Assembly: GCA_026196575.1 (NCBI GenBank)
Contig: JAPHSX010000057.1
Span: 1-64,000 of the forward strand
Length of the DNA stretch: 64,000 nt
DNA from: Gammaproteobacteria bacterium
GTDB lineage: Bacteria; Pseudomonadota; Gammaproteobacteria; Thiohalomonadales; Thiohalomonadaceae
Reading direction: 5' to 3'
Position numbers and translations under genes: made by a program. The notes below the pieces were generated by a model. The model ran no database searches. It was not told the origin of the DNA and saw only the letters and a program-made list of their open reading frames with translations. This document shows, piece by piece, positions 9,220 to 19,354 of the stretch. Position 1 is the first letter of the stretch. Each line of letters opens with the position of its first letter.

Positions 9220-10530
9220 ATGACGATGAAAAAAGTGCACCTCCTCCCCCTGTTGCTGCTGCTGGGCCTGCTCCACGCCGCCGCTGCCGCCGCTGCCCCG
9301 CGCAACGTCACCGTCGAGGAGATTGACGGTATCGCCGCGGTGGTGGATGACGATGTCATCACCCGCGCCGAGCTGCAAGGCCGCCTGCAGACCATCACCC
9401 GACAGCTGCGCGCCAAGGGCACGCCACTGCCGCCGCTGGCAGTGCTGCAGCGCCAGATGCTGGAGCGAATGATCATCGAGCAGCTGCAGCTGGCGCAGGC
9501 CAAACAGCTGGGGATCACCGTCGATGACGAGGAGCTGAACAAGGTGATCGACCGCATCGCCGAACAGAACAAACTCACCCTGCTGCAATTTCGCGAGGCG
9601 CTGCAAGAGGAGGGAATCTCCTTTGCCACCTTCCGCGAGGAGATCCGCAAGGAGGTGATCATCACCCGCCTGCGCAGCAACCAGGTGGCCAAGCGCATCG
9701 ATGTCTCACCGCAGGAGATCGACCACCTGCTGGAGACTGAGCGGCGCGACCAGTCGCAGAACGAGGAGCTGCACCTGCAACACATCCTCATCAGCCTGCC
9801 CGCCGACGCCTCGCCGGAGCAGATCGCCGCCGGACGCGACAAGGTGACGCAACTGCTGGCAGAGCTGCGGGCCGGCGCCGACTTCGCCACCGTCGCCATC
9901 AGCCACTCCGCCGGCCCCAAGGCGCTGGAGGGGGGGGACATCGGCTGGCGGCGCCAGGCACAGTTGCCGCTCTCCTTTGCCGCGGCGCTGAAGGGGCTCA
10001 ATGCCGGAGAGATCAGCAAGCCGGTGCGCAGCACCAGCGGCTTTCACCTGCTCAAACTGCTGGAGCGGCGCGGCGAACAGCGTCACCTGGTACGCCAGGT
10101 CAATGCCCGCCACATCCTCATCAGCACCTCCGCGCTGATCTCCGATCAGGAGGCACGCCAGCGCCTGGAGCGCCTGCGCGAGCGCATCCTCGGCGGCGAG
10201 AGTTTTGCCGAGCTGGCGCGCGTCCACTCCAATGACACCGGCTCCGCGACCAAGGGCGGCGAGCTGGGGTGGGCCGACCCGGCGATCTACGTCGAGGCCT
10301 TCCGCGACGCCATCGCCCAGAGCCAACCGGGGGAGATCACCGCCCCCTTCAAGAGCCAGTTCGGCTGGCACATCCTGCAGGTCGAGGCGTGGCGCGACCA
10401 CGACAACACCGATGAGCTGGCGCGCAACCGCGCCTTCGAGGCGCTGCAGGAGCGCAAGACCGCCGATGAGACCGAAAACTGGCTGCGCAACCTGCGCGAC
10501 GAGGCCTACATCGACATCCACCTCGAATGA
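9220..10530 (+). CDS. surA: Periplasmic chaperone/peptidyl-prolyl isomerase SurA
   Basis: A 436-residue outer-membrane-protein chaperone. The start at 9220 ([16 protein letters not shown]) gives a signal peptide ending near AAAAAAAP and lies 10 nt after the lptD stop. A start inside lptD is possible but adds an unlikely leader. The N-terminal SurA domain ([18 protein letters not shown] onward) is followed by two parvulin domains, near residues 170-270 ([10 protein letters not shown]) and 280-380 ([15 protein letters not shown]), and a short C-terminal helix. It overlaps pdxA by 4 nt (ATGA), so translation is likely coupled. LptD is a known SurA client, which fits the neighbourhood. Confidence 0.95.
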   Translation: MTMKKVHLLPLLLLLGLLHAAAAAAAPRNVTVEEIDGIAAVVDDDVITRAELQGRLQTITRQLRAKGTPLPPLAVLQRQMLERMIIEQLQLAQAKQLGITVDDEELNKVIDRIAEQNKLTLLQFREALQEEGISFATFREEIRKEVIITRLRSNQVAKRIDVSPQEIDHLLETERRDQSQNEELHLQHILISLPADASPEQIAAGRDKVTQLLAELRAGADFATVAISHSAGPKALEGGDIGWRRQAQLPLSFAAALKGLNAGEISKPVRSTSGFHLLKLLERRGEQRHLVRQVNARHILISTSALISDQEARQRLERLRERILGGESFAELARVHSNDTGSATKGGELGWADPAIYVEAFRDAIAQSQPGEITAPFKSQFGWHILQVEAWRDHDNTDELARNRAFEALQERKTADETENWLRNLRDEAYIDIHLE

Positions 10531-11510
10531 CCGTCCTGCGCCTAGCCTACACCGCCGGAGAACCGGCGGGGATCGGCCCCGACCTGGCGATCCAGCTGGC
10601 ACAGCAGCCACGCGCTCATGAACTGGTGGTGATCGCCGACCGGGAGCTGCTGCAACAGCGCGCCGCCACCCTCGGCCTGGCGCTGCGGCTGCGCGACTAC
10701 GCGCCGGCAACCCCGCCCACCCCCGGTATCGCGGGTGAGCTGGTGGTGCTCCATCAGCCGCTGCCCGGCAGTCGCGCCCCCGGCAGGCTCGACCCGAGCA
10801 ATGCCCGCTACATCCTCGACACCCTGCGCCGCGCCACCGAGGGGTGCCTGCGCGGCGAGTTCGCCGCCCTGGTCACCGGCCCGCTGCACAAGGGCAACAT
10901 CAACGACGCCGGGATCCCCTTCACCGGCCACACCGAGTTTCTCGCCGGCCTGTGTCGCACCGAACGGGTGGTGATGATGCTTGCCACACCTGGCCTGCGC
11001 GTGGCGCTGGCCACCACCCACCTGCCGCTGCGCGCGGTGAGCGATGCCATCACCGCCGAGCGGCTGGAGTGGGTGCTGCGCATCCTGCACCGCGATCTGC
11101 ACCAGCGCTTCGCCCTCGCCAATCCACGCATCCTGGTCTGCGGCCTCAATCCCCACGCCGGTGAGGGTGGCCACCTCGGGCACGAGGAGATCGCGATCAT
11201 CGCCCCGCTGCTGGAGCGGCTGCGCACCGAGGGGATGAACCTGCTCGGCCCGCTCCCCGCCGACACCCTCTTCACCCCGCGCTACCTCAGTGAGGCCGAC
11301 GCGGTACTGGCGATGTACCACGACCAGGGGCTGCCGGTGCTCAAGCACCTGGGCTTCGGCCGCGCGGTCAACATTACCCTGGGGCTGCCGCTCATCCGCA
11401 CCTCGGTCGACCACGGCACCGCCCTGCCGCTGGCCGGCAGCGGCCGCGCCGAGACGGGGAGTCTGGAGTACGCCATCGAGGTGGCGGCAGAGATGGGGGG
11501 GAGGAGATAG
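10527..11510 (+). CDS. pdxA: 4-hydroxythreonine-4-phosphate dehydrogenase PdxA
   Basis: A 327-residue NAD-dependent dehydrogenase of pyridoxal-phosphate synthesis. Typical motifs are the N-terminal [15 protein letters not shown], the substrate-contact stretches [11 protein letters not shown] and GHTEFLAGL, the metal-binding histidine region [14 protein letters not shown], and [11 protein letters not shown] near residue 266. Its ATG overlaps the surA stop by 4 nt. The product acts in the cytoplasm as a dimer and has no functional link to SurA beyond the conserved gene order. Confidence 0.96.
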   Translation: MTVLRLAYTAGEPAGIGPDLAIQLAQQPRAHELVVIADRELLQQRAATLGLALRLRDYAPATPPTPGIAGELVVLHQPLPGSRAPGRLDPSNARYILDTLRRATEGCLRGEFAALVTGPLHKGNINDAGIPFTGHTEFLAGLCRTERVVMMLATPGLRVALATTHLPLRAVSDAITAERLEWVLRILHRDLHQRFALANPRILVCGLNPHAGEGGHLGHEEIAIIAPLLERLRTEGMNLLGPLPADTLFTPRYLSEADAVLAMYHDQGLPVLKHLGFGRAVNITLGLPLIRTSVDHGTALPLAGSGRAETGSLEYAIEVAAEMGGRR

Positions 11511-11581
11511 GAGATCAGGGTATTGGCCATCGGCCACCTGCCACCTGTTCCTTTCCCCCCCTTTTGTGTATCGTCGCGGCC

Positions 11582-12373
11582 ATGAATCATAAACCACGCA
11601 AACGCTTCGGCCAGAACTTCCTCCATGACCAGGGGGTGATCCACGGCATCGTCGCCGCCATTCGCCCGCGTGAGGGGCAACATCTGGTGGAGATCGGCCC
11701 CGGCATGGGGGCGCTAACCGAGCCGCTGCTCGATGGCTGCAAGAGGATGGATGCGGTGGAGCTGGACCGTGACCTCATCCCCGGGCTGCGGGTGCAGTTT
11801 GCGCTGCAGGGGGGGCTGACCCTGCACAACGCCGATGCCCTCAAATTCGACTTCTGCTCGCTGGCCGGCGACGGGCGGCCGCTGCGGGTGGTCGGCAACC
11901 TCCCCTACAACATCTCCACCCCGCTCATCTTCCACCTGCTGGAAGAGGCGCACTGTATTCAGGACATGCACTTCATGCTGCAGCAGGAGGTGGTAAACCG
12001 CCTCGCCGCCGTGCCCGGCGGCGGCGACTATGGCCGCCTCAGCATCATGGTGCAGTACCACTGCCGGGTGGAGAAGCTCTTCACCGTGCCGCCGGAGGCC
12101 TTCGACCCGCCGCCCAAGGTTCACTCGGCCATCGTGCGCCTCACCCCCTACGAGACACCCCCCATCCCGGCACAGGATGAGCAGTTGCTCAGGGAGCTGG
12201 TGACCCTCGCCTTTCAGCAGCGGCGCAAGACGCTGCGCAACAACCTGAAGAAACTGCTCGACGCCGAGGCCATCGCCGCGCTCGGTATCGATCCGGGGCG
12301 CCGTCCCGAGACCCTCAGCCTGGCGGAGTATGTGCAGCTCGCCGATGCGCTGCATGAGCAGCGGCGGGAATAA
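11582..12373 (+). CDS. rsmA: 16S rRNA dimethyladenosine transferase RsmA (KsgA)
   Basis: A 263-residue Rossmann-fold enzyme that dimethylates A1518 and A1519 of 16S rRNA late in small-subunit assembly. The start at 11582 (MNHKPRKRFGQNFLHD) matches the family; an in-frame ATG 18 nt upstream would only add MCIVAA. Motifs seen are the SAM loop EIGPGMGALTEPL (about 40-52), the catalytic NLPYNISTPLIF (about 107-118), and the C-terminal FDPPPKVHSAIVRL. It follows pdxA after 71 nt in the same direction. Confidence 0.96.
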   Translation: MNHKPRKRFGQNFLHDQGVIHGIVAAIRPREGQHLVEIGPGMGALTEPLLDGCKRMDAVELDRDLIPGLRVQFALQGGLTLHNADALKFDFCSLAGDGRPLRVVGNLPYNISTPLIFHLLEEAHCIQDMHFMLQQEVVNRLAAVPGGGDYGRLSIMVQYHCRVEKLFTVPPEAFDPPPKVHSAIVRLTPYETPPIPAQDEQLLRELVTLAFQQRRKTLRNNLKKLLDAEAIAALGIDPGRRPETLSLAEYVQLADALHEQRRE

Positions 12374-12495
12374 TCCGCCCTCATGCCGTCCGGACTCCCT
12401 GTCCGACACCATGCGGTTGAACAGTTGCAGCCGGCTGGCTAAGCTCAGGGACACAGGCAGGCGCACGCCGCCGCCGATAACGCCAGGGAGATGAG

Positions 12496-12765
12496 ATGAA
12501 CTTCGAGACGATACACAACTACTACGAATCACTGGTGATTGAGCATGTGATGAACACCGTCGCCAGGGAGAGGGGGAACAGCGAGGATGAACTGGAGGAT
12601 ATCGTCTGCCTCGCCCTCAACCAGCTGCCCGCCCGCTATGTGCGCCACGATGTCGACATGGCCTTCTTCCTCACCACCCGTGAGCGCGAGAAGATGCAGC
12701 GTGACATCCAGGAGGCGGTCTTGACCGCGGTGCGTACCGTGACCGAGCGTAACCGTGAACACTAG
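12496..12765 (+). CDS. ComFB-family small protein
   Basis: An 89-residue protein matching the late-competence ComFB family (NYYESLVIEHV, DELEDIVCLALNQLPARYVRHDVDMAFFLT). In cyanobacteria members of this family bind cyclic di-GMP; in most proteobacteria the role is unknown. It is preceded by GGGAGATGAG before the ATG. It sits between rsmA and apaG, a gap that is usually empty in other gammaproteobacteria, so it is a local insertion into the conserved block. Whether this copy binds a nucleotide cannot be judged here. Confidence 0.8.
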   Translation: MNFETIHNYYESLVIEHVMNTVARERGNSEDELEDIVCLALNQLPARYVRHDVDMAFFLTTREREKMQRDIQEAVLTAVRTVTERNREH

Positions 12766-12797
12766 CAGGCAGGGCGGTTTCATTACCGGAGGGCCCC

Positions 12798-13151
12798 ATG
12801 ACCATACCCATTAATAACCCCACCGACAACAGCCCTGTCGGCATTGCGATAGAAACCCGCTATATTGCCGAGGCGTCCCTGCCAGCCGAGGACCGTTTCG
12901 TCTTCGCCTATCCCCTCACCATTCACAACGACAGTAAGGTGACGGCCAAACTGCTCACCCGCCACAAGGTGATCACCGACGGCGACAACACGGTGCAGCA
13001 GGTGCATGGCGAGGGGGTGGTGGGCGAACAGCCGTACATCGGCCCCGGCGACGCCATGCAGGGAAGTGACCAAATGGTGATCGACGGTGACCGTCACTTC
13101 GACGCCCCCATCCCGCCATTCACCCTGACCCAATCGCACAGCCTGCACTGA
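12798..13151 (+). CDS. apaG: ApaG domain protein with an internal deletion
   Basis: A 117-residue member of the ApaG family, a small immunoglobulin-like beta-sandwich found beside apaH, linked in enterobacteria to Co2+/Mg2+ resistance without a known reaction. Conserved stretches are present: RFVFAYPLTIHNDS, LLTRHKVITDGD, GEGVVGEQPYIGPGDA and PIPPFTL. Compared with E. coli ApaG, about 15 residues are missing between PGDA and MQG, exactly where most members have a Tyr-Thr-Ser-Gly stretch followed by a Gly-Thr turn. The reading frame is kept. A good ribosome site (GGAGG) precedes the ATG. The stop overlaps the next start by 1 nt. Confidence 0.88.
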   Translation: MTIPINNPTDNSPVGIAIETRYIAEASLPAEDRFVFAYPLTIHNDSKVTAKLLTRHKVITDGDNTVQQVHGEGVVGEQPYIGPGDAMQGSDQMVIDGDRHFDAPIPPFTLTQSHSLH

Positions 13152-13774
13152 TGGGACTCAAACAGAGCTACACCCTGTTCGCGCCGATCTACGATCTGCT
13201 TATTGCCGCCGCCAGCGAGGCGGTGCGCGCCGAAAATCTCAAATCACTACACGACCCGGACCCGCAGGGGCTGGAGGTGCTCATCGCCGGCATCGGCAGC
13301 GGCCTCGATATCCCCCACCTGCCCGCCGGCCACCTCTACACCGGCATCGACCTCACCCCGGCGATGCTCGACCGGGCGCGCCTGCGCGCCGCCGGGCGCA
13401 ACGACATCGAACTGCACGAGGGCGACGTGATGGCCCTGCCCTACGCCGACGAACAGTTCGACATCGTGGTGATGCACCTGATCCTCGCCGTGGTGCCGCA
13501 ACCACAGCAGGCACTGCGCGAGGCAAGCCGCGTACTGCGCCCCGGCGGACGCATTCTGCTGCTCGACAAATTCCTGCGCCCCGGTGCCCGCGCACCACTG
13601 CGCCGCACCCTCAACCTCTTTAGCCGCCACATTGCCACCCGCACCGATGTGGTATTTGAAGAGGTACTGAAGTGTTGCCCCGGCCTCAACGTGCAGAGCG
13701 ACCAGGCCGCCCTGCTTGGTGGCTGGTTTCGCCGCCTGGAGCTGCGCAAGGAGGAGCCACCGGTCACGCCCTAG
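13151..13774 (+). CDS. Class I SAM-dependent methyltransferase (PmtA/UbiE-like)
   Basis: A 207-residue Rossmann methyltransferase. The SAM-binding loop is VLIAGIGSGLDIPHLP (about 44-59), the acidic residue at the end of strand 2 is in YTGIDLTPAMLDRA, and motif IV is FDIVVMHLILAVVPQP. The C-terminal half fits phospholipid N-methyltransferases and UbiE-like enzymes (LRPGGRILLLDKFL). The ATG overlaps the apaG stop (TGATG), so the two are translationally coupled. The substrate is unknown; lipid or quinone methylation is a family-level guess. Confidence 0.8.
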   Translation: MGLKQSYTLFAPIYDLLIAAASEAVRAENLKSLHDPDPQGLEVLIAGIGSGLDIPHLPAGHLYTGIDLTPAMLDRARLRAAGRNDIELHEGDVMALPYADEQFDIVVMHLILAVVPQPQQALREASRVLRPGGRILLLDKFLRPGARAPLRRTLNLFSRHIATRTDVVFEEVLKCCPGLNVQSDQAALLGGWFRRLELRKEEPPVTP

Positions 13775-13821
13775 TCGTAGCCAGCTGTTACAATGGCGGG
13801 CAAAAAACGGAACCACCCATC

Positions 13822-14646
13822 ATGAGCACCTACGCCATCGGCGACATTCAGGGCTGTTACGACGAGCTGCAACAACTACTGCAACAGCTCCACTTCGACC
13901 CAGCCAGGGACACCCTCTGGTTCACCGGCGACCTGGTGAACCGCGGCCCCAAATCACTGGAGACACTGCGCTTCGTCAAGGGGCTGGGGGAGCGCGCCAT
14001 CACCGTGCTCGGCAACCACGACCTGCACCTGCTGGCGGTGTGGCAACACCAGCAGAAACACATCAAGGCCGATGACACCCTGGCGGCGATCTTCGCGGCC
14101 GCCGACGGCGAGGAGCTGTTGCAGTGGCTGCGTCAACGGCCGCTGATGCACTACGACGCCGCGCTCGACTACGCCATGCTGCACGCCGGTCTGCCGCCGC
14201 AATGGAGCAGGGATGAGGCGCTGGCCCGCGCCGCCGAGGTGGAGGCGGTGTTGCGCGGCGAGCGTTTTCACGAGTTTCTCGGCCACATGTACGGCAACAA
14301 GCCGGCGCGCTGGTCTGACCGGCTGACTGGATGGGATCGCCTGCGCTTTATCGTCAACTGCTTCACCCGCCTGCGCCTCTGCAGCGAGGATGGCCAGCTG
14401 GAATTCAAATACAAGGGGGAACTCGACAATGCCCCCGCCGGCTACCGGCCGTGGTTCGAGCTGGCGCAGCGCCAGAGCCGCCAGCAGCGCCTGGTGGTCG
14501 GTCACTGGTCGGCCCTGGGGCTCTACCGCCAGCACAACGTCAACGCCATCGATACCGGCTGCCTGTGGGGTGGCACGCTCACCGCGCTACAGCTGGAGAG
14601 CGGCGAGGTCACCGCGCTCGACTGCCAAGGCGTGCTGCGCCCTTGA
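13822..14646 (+). CDS. apaH: Symmetrical bis(5'-nucleosyl)-tetraphosphatase ApaH
   Basis: A 274-residue metallophosphatase that splits Ap4A into two ADP and also decaps Np4-capped RNA in E. coli. The start at 13822 (MSTYAIGDIQGCYDELQ) places the first metal motif GDIQG at residues 7-11, as in the family. The other metallophosphoesterase motifs follow: WFTGDLVNRGP, VLGNHDLHLL, and late histidines in MLHAGLPPQW and VVGHWSALG. It is in the same direction as apaG, with the methyltransferase gene inserted between them. Confidence 0.95.
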   Translation: MSTYAIGDIQGCYDELQQLLQQLHFDPARDTLWFTGDLVNRGPKSLETLRFVKGLGERAITVLGNHDLHLLAVWQHQQKHIKADDTLAAIFAAADGEELLQWLRQRPLMHYDAALDYAMLHAGLPPQWSRDEALARAAEVEAVLRGERFHEFLGHMYGNKPARWSDRLTGWDRLRFIVNCFTRLRLCSEDGQLEFKYKGELDNAPAGYRPWFELAQRQSRQQRLVVGHWSALGLYRQHNVNAIDTGCLWGGTLTALQLESGEVTALDCQGVLRP

Positions 14647-14670
14647 CATAGGCCGCCACCACCCCCATAG

Positions 14671-14686
14671 TTCGAAACATGTCGAA
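14671..14686. promoter_or_regulatory. Candidate ArsR operator overlapping the arsR start
   Basis: The dyad TTCGA-N6-TCGAA sits across the arsR ATG (14679), and a further TCGAAA follows at 14691. A site here would let ArsR block its own transcription or initiation. It is inferred from symmetry and position only. Confidence 0.45.
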
Positions 14687-15005
14687 TTATCGAAACACTA
14701 TCGAGCGTAACGCCGAGCGCTTCAAGGCCCTGAGCAACCCCCACCGCCTGGCGCTGTTTCAGCGTCTCACCCACTGCTGCGCCCCCGGCACCGCCTGCGC
14801 CATTACCGAGGCCTCGCGGCTGAGTGTCGGTGAGTTGGGGGCGGGGCTGGAGATCGCCCCCTCCACCCTCTCGCACCACCTCAAGGAGCTCAACCGCGCC
14901 GGGCTGGTGCAGATGGAGCGGCGCGGCAAGCAGGTGATCTGCTGGGTCGAGCCCGCCACCCTCGGCGAGCTGGCCGGCCTCTTCACCCCCACCACCACCG
15001 AATAA
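14679..15005 (+). CDS. arsR: ArsR-family metalloregulator (putative arsenite sensor)
   Basis: A 108-residue winged-helix repressor. The recognition region is IAPSTLSHHLKELNRAGLV (about residues 59-77), followed by a beta wing (MERRGKQVICWV). The usual ELCVCDL metal site is absent (ELGAGLEI instead). The cysteines are Cys33, Cys34 and Cys40, a CC-x5-C pattern near the end of the first helices, which could hold As(III). arsM starts 29 nt downstream, so the pair looks like an arsenite-induced arsRM unit. No Shine-Dalgarno is visible ahead of the ATG, so the start is less certain than the gene. Confidence 0.85.
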   Translation: MSNYRNTIERNAERFKALSNPHRLALFQRLTHCCAPGTACAITEASRLSVGELGAGLEIAPSTLSHHLKELNRAGLVQMERRGKQVICWVEPATLGELAGLFTPTTTE

Positions 15006-15034
15006 CCCCGAACACATTTCCACAGGAGAGAACC

Positions 15035-15925
15035 ATGAGCGACTGTTGCCCCCCCGCCTCCGGCTGTTGCGCCCCCGAAGAGCAAACGGCGAAGAACCCC
15101 AGCCACGCCGACCACGACCAGCACCGTCAGAGTGTGCGCTCGGCCTATGCCCAGGTGGCCCAGGCCAACAACGCCGGCGAGGGGTGCGGCATCGGCGCCA
15201 GCTGCTGCGGCACCTCGGATGACGGGGCCATCAACACCCTCATCTCCACCCGCCTCGGCTACAGCAAGGCGGAGCTCGACCTCGTTCCCTCCGGGGCCGA
15301 CATGGGCCTCGGCTGTGGCAACCCCAAGGCGATCGCCGCGTTGCAGCCCGGCGAGATGGTGGTGGACCTGGGGGCCGGCGGCGGCTTCGACTGCTTCCTC
15401 GCCGCCCACGAGGTGGGCCATACGGGACATGTGATCGGCGTCGACATGACCCCCGACATGCTCTCCAAGGCGCGCGCCAACGCGCTGAAGGGGATGTTCG
15501 AGAACGTGGAGTTTCGCCTCGGCGAGATTGAGCACCTGCCGATCGCCGACGAGAGCGCCGACGTCATCATCTCCAACTGCGTCATCAACCTCTCGCCCAA
15601 CAAGCCGCAGGTGTTCCGCGACGCCTTCCGCGTGCTCAAGGCCGGTGGGCGTCTCGCCATCTCCGATGTGGTCGCCACCGTCGAGCTGCCCGAGGCGATG
15701 CGCAACGACGCCGGACTCATCGCCGGTTGCATGGGTAATGCCTCGCTCATCGAGGAGCTGGAAGTGATGATGGCCGATGCGGGATTCGAGCAGATCCGTA
15801 TCCAGCCCAAGGATGAGTCGCGGGAGTTCATCAAGGAGTGGGCACCGGGGACCAACATCACCGACTACGTGGTCTCCGCCACCATCGAGGCGGTGAAACC
15901 CGGCGGTGGCACCGGCTGCTGCTAA
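15035..15925 (+). CDS. arsM: Arsenite S-adenosylmethionine methyltransferase ArsM
   Basis: A 296-residue enzyme that methylates As(III) to mono-, di- and trimethyl forms, some volatile. The SAM loop is DLGAGGGFD (111-119). The As-binding cysteines expected from the family are present: Cys182 in SNCVINLSP and Cys232 in AGCMGNAS, 50 residues apart as in characterised ArsM, plus an N-terminal cluster (C51, C57, C58). Extra CC pairs sit at residues 4-5 and 11-12 and at the extreme C-terminus. A clear ribosome site (AGGAGAG) precedes the ATG. It is co-directional with arsR. Confidence 0.95.
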   Translation: MSDCCPPASGCCAPEEQTAKNPSHADHDQHRQSVRSAYAQVAQANNAGEGCGIGASCCGTSDDGAINTLISTRLGYSKAELDLVPSGADMGLGCGNPKAIAALQPGEMVVDLGAGGGFDCFLAAHEVGHTGHVIGVDMTPDMLSKARANALKGMFENVEFRLGEIEHLPIADESADVIISNCVINLSPNKPQVFRDAFRVLKAGGRLAISDVVATVELPEAMRNDAGLIAGCMGNASLIEELEVMMADAGFEQIRIQPKDESREFIKEWAPGTNITDYVVSATIEAVKPGGGTGCC

Positions 15926-15930
15926 TCAAA

Positions 15931-15967
15931 TCCCCTCTCCCCCAGGGAGAGGGTTAGGGTGAGGGGA
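15931..15967. repeat. Extragenic palindromic repeat (CCCTCTCCC type)
   Basis: CCCTCTCCC and GGGAGAGGG form a 9-bp hairpin with a 2-3 nt loop, followed by TTAGGGTGAGGGGA. This is a widespread bacterial repeat type. It lies 6 nt after the arsM stop and could act as its transcript end. Confidence 0.7.
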
Positions 15968-16023
15968 TATTCTCCCACCCGCTCAATTGTTGCCTCTCCT
16001 CACCACTGCTACACTGCGCCGCC

Positions 16024-17910
<1,887 letters not shown>

Positions 17911-17913
<3 letters not shown>

Positions 17914-17975
17914 GGTGGGCACCGCCCACCACAACGGTAGCGGCTAAGCAGAACCGGTGGGCCGTGCCCACCCTA
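17911..17975. repeat. Composite inverted repeat overlapping the YheS-like stop
   Basis: TAGGGTGGGCAC at 17911-17922 is matched exactly by GTGCCCACCCTA at 17964-17975, with a nested CCGCCCACC / GGTGGGC pair inside. The TAG of the left arm is the stop codon of the preceding gene. The type (GTAGGGTGGGC) is a common intergenic repeat in proteobacteria. It may end the transcript, although no T-run follows. Confidence 0.75.
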
Positions 17976-18046
17976 CTTTACTGCGATACGCGAATGACGC
18001 CTGGAGGTCTCCATAAACAGGCGATGCCTCACACCGGGCGCAACCC

Positions 18047-19354
18047 CTACTGCCCCCCCTCATACAACACCCGCCACTGGGTATCACCCTTCACCAGATA
18101 GAGACGCTTTTTCATCTCGCCCTGATAGTTGTTGGAGTCATACTGCTGTTGCAGGTTGACCACCATCATCTCGCGCCCCTCACCGGCGGCACGCGGATAG
18201 GCGAAGAGGGAGAGTCCGCTCAGCGCCACCCGCTGCCACTGCTTGCCCTGGGCAACCTGGCGCTTGCGCTGCTGCCAACTCTGTTTATTGTGGCCGCCGC
18301 TCCAGAACTGCTCATCGTAGTGAGAGAGGTAGCGCTCCACATCACCGCTCTGCCAGTCGGCACGCCACGCCTCAAGCGCCCCCTGCACCTCCTCGCGCAG
18401 GGCAAGATAGGCCTCACGCTCCAACCACTCCACCCTGTCGCTGACGATGATGGGGGTGACGCCAGGGTGTAGATACCCGGCCACCGCATCAAGGTCGATA
18501 TTGGGTAACACCACGCACCCCTCGCTGTCGAGCGGCGGGCGGCTGTAGTAGGCCGCCTCGGTGCCGTGCAGCCAGATGCCGTGGCCGGTCTTTGCAAGGC
18601 GGCGATCCCACTCGTTGGGGTAGTTCATGGGGTAGGCGCCAGTACCGTAGAGATCGGGCAGCTCCTCACCGGGGATATGGCGGGTGATGAAGTAGACCCC
18701 CTCGGGGGTGCGCAGGTCGCCGCTCAGTTTTTTATTGCCATCAGCCTTGCCGGTGCTGACATAGAAATCCTGCACCAGACGCGGGGTACCGTCGGCCTCG
18801 CGCGTGTAGAGATAGAGGCGGTGGCTGCGCTTATCCACCAGCAGTGCGCTCTTCACCCCCGCGTCCAGCGCGAGCAGGGCGCGCGGCAGGCGACCCTGCG
18901 GCAGGGTCTCCAGATAGCCATTGAGGCGCGCCTCCGCCTCCTGGCGCAGCAGTGCCAGCTCCTGCTGTTGCGCCGGATCGGCAAGCGGCGGATTGGCGCC
19001 GATATCACTAATCACCCGTGTCTGTGCCAGCAGCAGATCGCCCTGAATCAGATGAGCCAGGTGAAACTTGGGCTCACGCTGCAGCAGCGCGCCGATCTCG
19101 TCCAGCGCCTCATCAAAGAGACCCGACTTGAACTCAAGCAACGCCAACAGCAGGCTCGCCTCGTGATCCTGCGGATAGCGCTGCAGGCGCTGGCGCAGCC
19201 GCTGCCGGGCCTGCCGATAGAGCTCGCCACGCGCCACGATGGTAGTGAGCGGTGTCGTCCCAACCGGCTCCGTACCGCTTTGCGGCAGGGCCGAGATCAC
19301 CAGCGGTAGCGCCAGCAGCAGCACGGGCAGAATAACCAGGAGTCGCCACCTCAT
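18047..19354 (-). CDS. Secreted TPR/L,D-transpeptidase (YkuD fold) with NTF2-like C-terminal domain
   Basis: A 435-residue exported protein. Residues 4-23 are a signal anchor. About 40-110 form TPR-like helices (YRQARQRLRQRLQRYPQDHEASLLLALLEFKSG). The YkuD domain runs from about 165 to 310 with catalytic His263 in WLHGTEA and Cys280 in SEGCVVLPN; the usual SHGC is SEGC here. Family members make or cut 3-3 peptidoglycan links or attach and release proteins. The C-terminal 110 residues are an NTF2/SnoaL-like domain (WRADWQSGDVERYLSHYD) also found in the gene just upstream. The start abuts that gene's stop, so they form one operon. Confidence 0.85.
   Translation of the reverse strand: MRWRLLVILPVLLLALPLVISALPQSGTEPVGTTPLTTIVARGELYRQARQRLRQRLQRYPQDHEASLLLALLEFKSGLFDEALDEIGALLQREPKFHLAHLIQGDLLLAQTRVISDIGANPPLADPAQQQELALLRQEAEARLNGYLETLPQGRLPRALLALDAGVKSALLVDKRSHRLYLYTREADGTPRLVQDFYVSTGKADGNKKLSGDLRTPEGVYFITRHIPGEELPDLYGTGAYPMNYPNEWDRRLAKTGHGIWLHGTEAAYYSRPPLDSEGCVVLPNIDLDAVAGYLHPGVTPIIVSDRVEWLEREAYLALREEVQGALEAWRADWQSGDVERYLSHYDEQFWSGGHNKQSWQQRKRQVAQGKQWQRVALSGLSLFAYPRAAGEGREMMVVNLQQQYDSNNYQGEMKKRLYLVKGDTQWRVLYEGGQ

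Noticed and set aside
8379-10034. Minus-strand open frame of 551 codons opposite lptD and surA
   Set aside because: It spans two conserved genes on the other strand and shows no domain or ribosome site.
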